Shown here: piece by piece, positions 33,230-39,219 of the stretch
Layout: the number at the start of each line of letters is the position of its first letter
Numbering within the stretch: the first letter of the stretch is position 1
Source of the DNA: Fimousia sp036311565
GTDB lineage: Bacteria > Bacillota > Clostridia > Lachnospirales > Lachnospiraceae
Assembly (NCBI GenBank): GCA_036311565.1
Contig: JAXJPR010000057.1
Span: 1 to 39,219 of the forward strand
Reading direction: 5' to 3'
DNA: 39,219 nucleotides
Translations under genes and position numbers: made by a program
Notes under the pieces: generated by a model
Told to the model about the DNA's origin: nothing
Databases searched by the model: none
The model's input: only the letters and a program-made list of their open reading frames with translations

Positions 33230-34447
33230 ATGCTTACATTGAAAAAATTTGAAGAAGCCTATGAAAAGGTACAAGAAGTAATTATTCCAACAAAATTGAT
33301 GAAAAGTGATTATTTATCAGAACAAACAGGAAACCAGGTTTATTTAAAACCAGAGAATATGCAGCTGACAGGAGCCTATAAAATCCGTGGTGCATATTAT
33401 AAGATCAGTACATTGTCAAAGGAAGAAAAAGAAAAAGGGTTGATCACTGCTTCTGCAGGAAATCATGCGCAGGGAGTTGCTTATGCGGCAAAAGCAAACA
33501 ACGTTCCAGCAACGATCGTTATGCCAACGACAACCCCTCTTATGAAGGTAAACCGTACGAAGGCACTAGGAGCAGAAGTAATCTTAAAAGGGGATGTTTT
33601 TGACGAGTCCAGTGAATATGCAATTTCATTGGCAGAAAAGAAAGGCATGACATTTGTACATCCATTTGATGATCTGGATGTTGCAACCGGTCAGGGCTCT
33701 ATTGCTATGGAAATTTTTAAAGAACTTCCAACTGTGGATATTATCTTAGTTCCAATTGGCGGAGGTGGACTGGCGACAGGAGTATCAGCTCTTGCTAAAT
33801 TCTTAAATCCGAATATAAAAGTAATTGGTGTAGAACCTTCTGGTGCAGCTTGTATGAAAGCTTCTTTGGAGGCTGGAAAAGTGACTACTGTGGAAGAAAT
33901 CAGCACCATTGCAGATGGTACTGCCGTAAAAACACCTGGGAAAAAAATATTCCCATATATTCAGCAAAATATTGATGATATTATTACCATTGATGATGAA
34001 GAATTAATCGTTGCGTTTTTGGATTTGATTGAAAATCATAAAATGCTGGCAGAAAATTCCGGTTTATTGACAGTTGCTGCCTTAAAACATCTAAATGTAA
34101 CTGGTAAAAAAGTTGTATCCATCATCAGTGGAGGAAATATGGATGTCATTACATTGGCCTCTTTAGTACAGCACGGACTAATTGTCCGGGATAGAATTTT
34201 TACAGTATCTGTATTCCTTCCGGATAAACCGGGAGAACTGACAAGGGTTTCCAAAGTGATTGCCCAGGCGCAGGGGAATATTATTCGTCTGGAACATAAT
34301 CAGTTTGTCAGCATTAACCGAAATTCAAAAGTGGAATTGACCATTACGATGGAAGCGTTTGGTACAGAACATAAAAATAAAATTATCAAAGCATTAGAGG
34401 ATACTGGATATCAACCAAAGTTACAGCATGCAAAAGGAGCATTTTAA
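33230..34447 (+). CDS. ilvA: Threonine ammonia-lyase with ACT-like C-terminus
   Basis: The 405-residue PLP enzyme has the cofactor lysine K51 in 'QLTGAYKIRGAYYK', 'SAGNHAQGVAYAA', the phosphate-binding 'GGGGLATG' near 178-185 and a C-terminal regulatory ACT-like domain (about 325-400, 'FTVSVFLPDKPGELTRVSKVIAQ'). It deaminates threonine to 2-oxobutyrate and ammonia. Length and the single ACT domain match the shorter type found in Clostridia, which may serve either isoleucine synthesis or threonine fermentation. AAAGGAG precedes the ATG, and the gap after ftsY is 14 bases. The activator-like gene follows 46 bases downstream. Confidence 0.93.
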   Translation: MLTLKKFEEAYEKVQEVIIPTKLMKSDYLSEQTGNQVYLKPENMQLTGAYKIRGAYYKISTLSKEEKEKGLITASAGNHAQGVAYAAKANNVPATIVMPTTTPLMKVNRTKALGAEVILKGDVFDESSEYAISLAEKKGMTFVHPFDDLDVATGQGSIAMEIFKELPTVDIILVPIGGGGLATGVSALAKFLNPNIKVIGVEPSGAACMKASLEAGKVTTVEEISTIADGTAVKTPGKKIFPYIQQNIDDIITIDDEELIVAFLDLIENHKMLAENSGLLTVAALKHLNVTGKKVVSIISGGNMDVITLASLVQHGLIVRDRIFTVSVFLPDKPGELTRVSKVIAQAQGNIIRLEHNQFVSINRNSKVELTITMEAFGTEHKNKIIKALEDTGYQPKLQHAKGAF

Positions 34448-34493
34448 TTGCGCTGGAAGGTCTTTAGTATTTGATGAAGGAGGTTTTCGAAAA

Positions 34494-35858
34494 ATGATTA
34501 CGATTATGGTAAGAAAAGGTTCTTGCGAAGAAAAAATCGAAGCAGAAGAAGGAAACCTCCTTCTTTCTGTTTTACAAAAGCATGGGCTGGCAGTGGAGGC
34601 TCCGTGTGGAGGAAATGGTATCTGTGGTGGCTGTAAAGTAAAAACTCAGGAAGGAGAAATCCGGGCATGTGTTTATCGTCTGCAGCATGATATTAGAGTG
34701 GAACTTCCGTCACAGGAGCAGTTTCAATCTGTTTTGATGAAAGAAACAGCTGTCAAAAAAACCAAAAAACAGAAGGAAGGGTTTGGGGTTGCAATAGATA
34801 TAGGAACCACTACACTGGGATTTGCATTAAAAAATCTGACTACAGGAGAAAAAGTTGGACAGTATGGATGTGTCAATTCGCAGGGGCAATATGGAGCCGA
34901 TGTTGCTTCTAGAATTATGGCCTGCAAAAGTGAAGAAGGCTTAGAACGATTGACTCTTTGTATTCAGAATGATATTCAAAAAGGAATTTCTGGTTTATTA
35001 TCTCAATACAGAATTGGGAAGGAAGAAATCAGGCAAATTGTAATTGCCGGAAATGCGGTGATGCTTCATATTTTGCAGGGAGTATCTCCGGAGCCTATGG
35101 GAAAAGCACCGTTTTATGTGCCTCAGATGGAGTTAAAACGTTTTGTAAAAGATCAGATGGAGATTATTCTATTTCCTCATGCTGGCGCGTTTGTCGGCGG
35201 CGATATTGTGGCAGGGATCCAATATTTGAAAATAGGAGAAAGTGACAAAATTAAGTTTCTTCTTGATCTGGGAACCAATGGGGAAATGGTATTGGGAAAT
35301 AAAAAACGTCTGATTGCATCGGCAGCGGCGGCAGGACCAGCATTTGAAAACTGTTTCCGTTCTGTAGGAATGTCAGGAAGTAAAATTTTAGATTTGCTAG
35401 TGTTAAATGCAAGAAGGAAAGTAATAGGGGCAGATGGCTTACTAAAACAACCTTACCGGGAAAAAGGAATACCATGTGGAAATGGATGTAGGATTACCCA
35501 GTCACAGATTCGTGAAATTCAATTAGCCAAGGGGGCGATTCGGGCAGGTATGGAATTGTTGATGACAGAATATGACTGTCAGATTGAAGATATCGAGCAA
35601 GTCTATATTGCTGGAGGTTTTGGATTCTATCTAAATTTTAATTCAGCAATTTACATTGGTCTGTTGCCGGAAAAATTTCAAGAGAAAGCAGTTACCGTAG
35701 GAAACACCTCTCTTTCAGGAGCATTTGAAGCTTTAGGAGACGAAACGTTCATTGAGAATATTCAGAAAAATGCGAAAAAGGTACAGTGCCTGAATTTGGC
35801 AGAATTACAAGGATTTCAGGAAAAATTCCTAGAAGAAATTGCATATATAAAAAAATAA
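34494..35858 (+). CDS. Ferredoxin-ASKHA reductive activator (RACo-like, DUF4445)
   Basis: The 454-residue protein has an N-terminal [2Fe-2S] ferredoxin domain with C38, C44, C47 and C59 ('APCGGNGICGGCKVK' ... 'RACVYRL'), a linker, and a C-terminal ASKHA ATPase domain from about 98 ('GVAIDIGTTTLGFAL', 'LLDLGTNGEMVLG', 'YIAGGFGFYLNF'). This is the plan of the RACo/RamA family, which uses ATP to drive an electron onto the cobalt of corrinoid methyl-transfer proteins. The start at 34494 follows AAGGAGG by ten bases; the open frame back to 34428 overlaps ilvA without a ribosome site. No corrinoid protein or methyltransferase is nearby, so its client is unknown. Confidence 0.88.
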   Translation: MITIMVRKGSCEEKIEAEEGNLLLSVLQKHGLAVEAPCGGNGICGGCKVKTQEGEIRACVYRLQHDIRVELPSQEQFQSVLMKETAVKKTKKQKEGFGVAIDIGTTTLGFALKNLTTGEKVGQYGCVNSQGQYGADVASRIMACKSEEGLERLTLCIQNDIQKGISGLLSQYRIGKEEIRQIVIAGNAVMLHILQGVSPEPMGKAPFYVPQMELKRFVKDQMEIILFPHAGAFVGGDIVAGIQYLKIGESDKIKFLLDLGTNGEMVLGNKKRLIASAAAAGPAFENCFRSVGMSGSKILDLLVLNARRKVIGADGLLKQPYREKGIPCGNGCRITQSQIREIQLAKGAIRAGMELLMTEYDCQIEDIEQVYIAGGFGFYLNFNSAIYIGLLPEKFQEKAVTVGNTSLSGAFEALGDETFIENIQKNAKKVQCLNLAELQGFQEKFLEEIAYIKK

Positions 35859-35897
35859 ATGGTGAGAAGTTCCAATTAGGAACTCTCACCATTTTAT
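35859..35897. terminator. Bidirectional terminator between the activator and Na/Pi genes
   Basis: Stem ATGGTGAGAAGTTCC/GGAACTCTCACCAT (35859-35873 and 35879-35892, one unpaired A), 5-nt loop, T-rich right side and A-rich left side. It lies between two convergent stop codons. Confidence 0.92.
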
Positions 35898-35909
35898 ATA
35901 AGTTGGTTT

Positions 35910-37562
35910 TTAGCGTAATTCTGCAATCTGTTCTTCATCCAGAAGATTGGTATTTTCTGTTAATGTAATATATACCATGTTCACCCCATGGTCAGCGACA
36001 CGTTCTAATTTTGTTAAAATATCAGAATATACGAGACCTGCATTTGGATCACATTTTTGTTTTGCCAGACGTTTTACATGCTCTTTTTGCAGCTGTTTTT
36101 CTAAAGCATCGATTTCATTTTCTAATTCGATAATGTTATCTACATGATCGTTTGTCCGATGTTTTAAAGTGAAAATAGATTTTAAGAGAAGTTCATCTGT
36201 TTTCTGATAAATTTCAATCAGAGATTCTTTTGCTTCAATTGAAATATGGCGTCCCTTATCGACCATAGATGCAGTTAAGTCGGCAATATCTTTTGCGTGG
36301 TCACCAATACGTTCGATATCACTAACAACATGGAAAAGTCCACCTAATGTCTTTTTGTCTGCCACCGGGAGTGGATACTGATTTGTATTGACCAAATAAT
36401 TGATGATTCCACCGCTGATATAATTGATTCCTTCTTCGATTTCATAAATTTCATCTAACTGATCTTTGGATTCATTTAAAAATGCAGTCATTGCTTTTTC
36501 TAAGCTCTGAACTGCCATACGGCCCATACGTTCAATTTCCAAAGTTGCTTGTGGGATTGCAGAAGTTGGTGAGTACAAAGCGTGATCTCCAATATATTTT
36601 AATTCGTGTTCTGTAACTTTTTGATCTTCCCCTTTCACAATTAAGTAAGTTAATCCTACAATCCAATTAGAGAATGGGAAGAGAATAATTACCTGGAATA
36701 ATTTAAAGGAAGTATGTGCATTTGCAACAGCACGACCAATGTTACCTCCAGATAATACAAGAAGCTGATCAGCCAGAGACTCTTTTACAAATAGCAACAG
36801 TGTGAAAAGAATTGCACTCCCGATAATATTAAATAAGAAGTGAATCAATGCAGCACGTTTTGCATTCTTTTTACCACTTAAACTTGCTAAAAGCGCGGAT
36901 ACACAAGATCCCATATTACATCCAAGAATAATGAAGAAGCAAATTTCTAATGGAAGCAGTCCCTGTGCAGCCATAAGCAAAACAATACTTACAGTAACAG
37001 AAGAACTTTGAAGGGTTGCTGTGATGATGAATCCGACTAAAACACCAAGAGCTGGGTTTGTCAATCCGCTTAAAGTGTCTACGATGGCTGGCGAATCTTT
37101 TAACACAGACATGGAAGAAGACATGGTTGTTAAACCGGTGAATAAGATACCGAAACCAAGAACAACTTCTCCGCTCTTTTTGACAGTAGGGTTTTTCATG
37201 AACATAATCATGACAACACCTATCATAACAAAAATTGGTGCAATTTCTGATAAATCAAATGCTACCAGCTGAGAGGTTATCGTCGTACCGATGTTCGCAC
37301 CAAAGATAATACCTGCGGCCTGATATAAGTTCATCAGTCCAGCGTTAACAAAACTTACAACCATTACGGTTGAAGCACTTGATGATTGGATGATAGCGGT
37401 AAATACGATACCTACAATCATTCCTGAAAATTTATTTTTTGTAAAAAATTCAAGAATATTTCGTAATTTTGCGCCAGCTGCTTTCTCTAGACCATCACTC
37501 ATCAGTTTCATGCCGTAAAGGAATAGTCCGAGGCCTCCAATCAGTCCTAAAATAATCGTCAT
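35910..37562 (-). CDS. Na/Pi cotransporter family protein with PhoU-like domain
   Basis: The 550-residue protein has two inverted-repeat transport halves with the family motifs 'QSSSAST' (59-65) and 'QSSSVT' (185-190), about nine membrane helices to residue 315, and a cytoplasmic PhoU-like helical domain (about 335-545, 'VVSDIERIGDHAKDIADL', 'LERVADHGVNMVYI'). The family imports or exports phosphate with sodium; the PhoU-like tail suggests control by phosphate state. The start at 37562 is preceded by AGGGGA. Upstream is a palindrome next to a TATAAT box. The gene stands alone between convergent terminator and divergent VOC gene. Confidence 0.95.
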   Translation of the reverse strand: MTIILGLIGGLGLFLYGMKLMSDGLEKAAGAKLRNILEFFTKNKFSGMIVGIVFTAIIQSSSASTVMVVSFVNAGLMNLYQAAGIIFGANIGTTITSQLVAFDLSEIAPIFVMIGVVMIMFMKNPTVKKSGEVVLGFGILFTGLTTMSSSMSVLKDSPAIVDTLSGLTNPALGVLVGFIITATLQSSSVTVSIVLLMAAQGLLPLEICFFIILGCNMGSCVSALLASLSGKKNAKRAALIHFLFNIIGSAILFTLLLFVKESLADQLLVLSGGNIGRAVANAHTSFKLFQVIILFPFSNWIVGLTYLIVKGEDQKVTEHELKYIGDHALYSPTSAIPQATLEIERMGRMAVQSLEKAMTAFLNESKDQLDEIYEIEEGINYISGGIINYLVNTNQYPLPVADKKTLGGLFHVVSDIERIGDHAKDIADLTASMVDKGRHISIEAKESLIEIYQKTDELLLKSIFTLKHRTNDHVDNIIELENEIDALEKQLQKEHVKRLAKQKCDPNAGLVYSDILTKLERVADHGVNMVYITLTENTNLLDEEQIAELR

Positions 37563-37877
37563 AGTTTCTTTCCCCTTTGTGTAATAGATTGAGATTTCCT
37601 GAAATCTTCATTATAAAAAACAGATAAGTGAAATCTGTTTTGTTAAGTATGCTAAGAAAATGTAAATTTCAAGTAAACTCATACGAAAATATTTTAATAT
37701 ATTGCATAGATTTTCACAATAAAAAATGAAAATAATGACAATATATATAATCTATAACTCAATATTTATAAAAAATGGTAAAATTGAAAAAAGAAATAAT
37801 ATCATTTTTTATTGTTTTCTGAAATAGAAAAATTCGATATAATGATGTACATAAAGACAATAAAGGAGAAAAGGGCA
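37563..37877. other. AT-rich divergent intergenic region (315 bp)
   Basis: No gene is visible. On the left are the minus-strand leader and promoter of the Na/Pi gene, with two dyads (separate entry). On the right is the VOC gene promoter, with a TATAAT at 37838-37843 and only a poor -35. The middle (about 37645-37800) is very AT-rich and shows no further hairpin or repeat that I can support. Confidence 0.6.
37591..37641 (-). promoter_or_regulatory. Na/Pi gene promoter with operator-like palindrome and leader dyad
   Basis: On the minus strand a TATAAT lies at 37615-37610. Just upstream is the perfect 9-bp palindrome AAAACAGAT/ATCTGTTTT (37617-37625 and 37633-37641, 7-bp spacer), which covers the place of the -35 and spacer; no good -35 hexamer is present. 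In the leader is a second dyad, AGATTTC/GAAATCT (37592-37598 and 37601-37607). A regulator binding the palindrome would control transcription directly. Confidence 0.5.
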
Positions 37878-38330
37878 ATGAGTAAATTATTACATGTAAA
37901 CATTAATGCGAAAGACTGGAGATTAGTTGCCGCATTTTATGAAGAAGTCTTTGGGTGTATACAAATACCGCCAGATAAGAAAATATCAGGGAACTTTGCA
38001 GCAGATTTAACCGGGATCAGTGGTGCGGATATCGTAGGAACGACTTTGGCATTTCCAGATGATTTAGGAGGTGCTCAGTTGGAAATTTTCCAATATAATC
38101 TTCAGGATCATAGCAGTTCTCAGGCTATTAACTTAACTGGGATTGGGCATATTGCGATTGCTGTAGAGAATATTGATATTGTAACAGAGAAACTGATCCA
38201 GGCAGGTGGAGCGTATGTTGGAAAACAGATTTGCAGAACTTATCCGGATAGGCCGGATCTCCTGATTCATTATGTAAGGGATTGTGAAGGAAACATCATC
38301 GAATTAATGGATAAAAAAGCGAATAAATAA
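37878..38330 (+). CDS. VOC (glyoxalase/bleomycin-resistance fold) family protein
   Basis: The 150-residue protein starts at ATG 37878, nine bases after AAGGAG; the frame is open further upstream, but without a ribosome site. It shows two beta-alpha-beta-beta-beta halves. The first is 'LLHVNINAKDWRLVAAFYEEVFGC', with a metal-position histidine. The second is 'GIGHIAIAVENIDIVTEKLIQAGG', ending 'DCEGNIIELMD' with the metal-binding glutamate. This is the pattern of glyoxalase-I-like lyases and related dioxygenases. The substrate cannot be read from the sequence. Confidence 0.88.
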   Translation: MSKLLHVNINAKDWRLVAAFYEEVFGCIQIPPDKKISGNFAADLTGISGADIVGTTLAFPDDLGGAQLEIFQYNLQDHSSSQAINLTGIGHIAIAVENIDIVTEKLIQAGGAYVGKQICRTYPDRPDLLIHYVRDCEGNIIELMDKKANK

Positions 38331-38377
38331 ATGATAGAAGCATAGAATAGCATAAAACCATAGTTAGGGAATGATTT

Positions 38378-38797
38378 ATGTATACAAATTTAGGATTGGC
38401 GGCATTTGTAAAAGAATGCCTGGCTCTTCCGACGAAATATTTATGGGATGGTTTTGGCAGTAAAAATGAACAAGGACAATACTGTTTTGATTGCAGTGGA
38501 TTGATAAAATGCTATTATATGGGAGGATTAAAACAATTTTATTATGATGAGAAACGGGATCTGCAAAGCTATGAAATGATAGAAAAGGCAGAAAGGAAAG
38601 GACCTGTCAGCGAAATCCCGGAAATAGAAGGACTTGGTGTTTATCTGCCAGGACACATAGGTGTCTATGTGACAAATGGAACAGTCATTGAATGTACCAG
38701 TAATCCACGATTTGGAGATGGAGTGGTTGAGACGAACTTAAATGATCGTAAATGGGAACAATGGCTGGAGATACCATATATCCTATATTTAAAATAA
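38378..38797 (+). CDS. Small NlpC/P60-like cysteine peptidase without signal peptide
   Basis: The 139-residue protein has the catalytic cysteine C39 in 'CFDCSGLIKCYY', preceded by 'YLWDGFGS', and the histidine H93 in 'PGHIGVYV', with E105 as a possible third polar residue ('VIECTS'). This spacing fits the NlpC/P60 fold, whose members cut peptidoglycan stem peptides. Unlike secreted members it has no signal sequence or binding domain, so it may act inside the cell, be exported otherwise, or be delivered by lysis. The ATG at 38378 lacks a strong ribosome site ('TTAGGGAATG' region upstream). A terminator follows. Confidence 0.78.
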   Translation: MYTNLGLAAFVKECLALPTKYLWDGFGSKNEQGQYCFDCSGLIKCYYMGGLKQFYYDEKRDLQSYEMIEKAERKGPVSEIPEIEGLGVYLPGHIGVYVTNGTVIECTSNPRFGDGVVETNLNDRKWEQWLEIPYILYLK

Positions 38798-38819
38798 AAA
38801 TTATAGTATCCAGGACAAG

Positions 38820-38856
38820 AAGCACATTGGAAGAACAAAAATCCAATGTGCTTTTC
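38820..38856 (+). terminator. Terminator after the NlpC/P60-like gene
   Basis: Perfect 12-bp stem AAGCACATTGGA/TCCAATGTGCTT (38820-38831 and 38842-38853), 10-nt loop, ending in TTTT. Confidence 0.92.
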
Positions 38857-38869
38857 CTATTTTCGTCAG

Positions 38870-38898
38870 TTGCTATTTGTGATTGAAGTTGTTATAAT
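38870..38898 (+). promoter_or_regulatory. Promoter of miaB
   Basis: TTGCTA (38870-38875), 17-bp spacer, TATAAT (38893-38898); the miaB ATG lies 55 bases downstream. Confidence 0.75.
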
Positions 38899-38952
38899 AA
38901 ATTCTGTATGTCACAAGATATTTGGTAAAGATAAATTTTAGGAGATTGAGAA

Positions 38953-39219
38953 ATGGGAAATTTAACATATACAACAGAAAGCCAGAGACAGTATGCTTAT
39001 ATGGCAGAAATGAAACAATGGGTAAAAGAACAAAGTGAAAGGATGGGACGTCCATTGACCTGTCATATTACAACTTTTGGCTGTCAGATGAACGCAAAAG
39101 ATTCTGAAAAACTATTAGGAATTTTACAGGAAATGGGCTATGAAGAAACAGAGAATGAAACTGCTGATTTTGTTTTATTTAACACTTGTACAGTAAGAGA
39201 AAATGCCAATTTAAAAGTG
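38953..39219 (+). CDS. miaB: tRNA-2-methylthio-N6-dimethylallyladenosine synthase, 3' part outside window
   Basis: The first 89 codons are present and the frame runs off the end. 'CHITTFGCQMNAKDSEKLLGIL' and 'ADFVLFNTCTVRENA' are the start of the UPF0004 domain of MiaB. C44 and C79 are the first two ligands of the auxiliary [4Fe-4S] cluster. The radical-SAM enzyme adds a methylthio group to i6A37 in tRNAs that read UNN codons. An N-terminal extension of about 35 residues before the domain is common in Clostridia. TAGGAG lies 10-15 bases before the ATG. Confidence 0.95.
   Translation, partial: MGNLTYTTESQRQYAYMAEMKQWVKEQSERMGRPLTCHITTFGCQMNAKDSEKLLGILQEMGYEETENETADFVLFNTCTVRENANLKV

Overview
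This is about 39 kb of a low-GC, spore-forming Firmicute chromosome. The gene order and protein types fit class Clostridia, most likely family Lachnospiraceae. The evidence is an alpha/beta-type small acid-soluble spore protein, GerW/YtfJ, YlbJ, a pta-ackA acetate pathway, an acyl-CoA dehydratase-type activase, and blocks matching the Bacillus/Clostridium core order (rpmB-yloU-yloV-recG; rsmD-coaD-ylbJ-tmcAL; yceD-rpmF-plsX-rnc-smc-ftsY). I do not assign a genus. Nearly all of it is ordinary core chromosome. The only clear mobile DNA is at the left edge.

Layout. 1-1037: the 3' part of a tyrosine integrase, probably the end of an integrative element, followed by a dyad-rich junction. 1038-6459: a low-molecular-weight protein tyrosine phosphatase, a very large fused acyl-CoA dehydratase activase on the minus strand, and a divergent LysM protein. 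6460-8372: a CorA-type metal transporter with a consensus promoter and a hairpin leader, then a rhomboid-like membrane protein that lacks protease residues. 8396-11900: pyruvate kinase, an unknown small protein, a DUF2953 protein, GerW and a 46-residue membrane peptide. 11991-13271 (minus): rpmB and a membrane acyltransferase. 13451-17843: Asp23-like protein, FakA-like kinase, RecG and acylphosphatase. 18017-18548: a 33-residue membrane peptide and the spore protein.

18738-22502: rsmD, coaD and a coiled-coil gene overlap head to tail, and face ylbJ and tmcAL on the other strand. 22713-25819: pta and ackA (acetyl-CoA to acetate with ATP), then the DUF177 protein and rpmF. 25902-35858: a pyridoxamine kinase, then plsX, rnc, smc, ftsY, a threonine deaminase and a ferredoxin-ASKHA reductive activator, all on the plus strand. 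35910-37562 (minus): a Na/Pi-type transporter with a PhoU-like tail. 37878-39219: a VOC protein, a small NlpC/P60-like protein and the start of miaB, which runs off the window.

Intergenic sequence is compact and informative. Several promoters match the sigma-A consensus closely, often with a 17-bp spacer, and most transcription units end in clear stem-loop terminators. There are no rRNA or tRNA genes, CRISPR arrays or insertion sequences. I found no convincing new multi-gene system. The best leads are small: the peptide at 18017 behind twin TTGTACAA palindromes, the pseudo-rhomboid with a Cys/His tail, the structured leader of the CorA gene, and the palindrome at the Na/Pi promoter.
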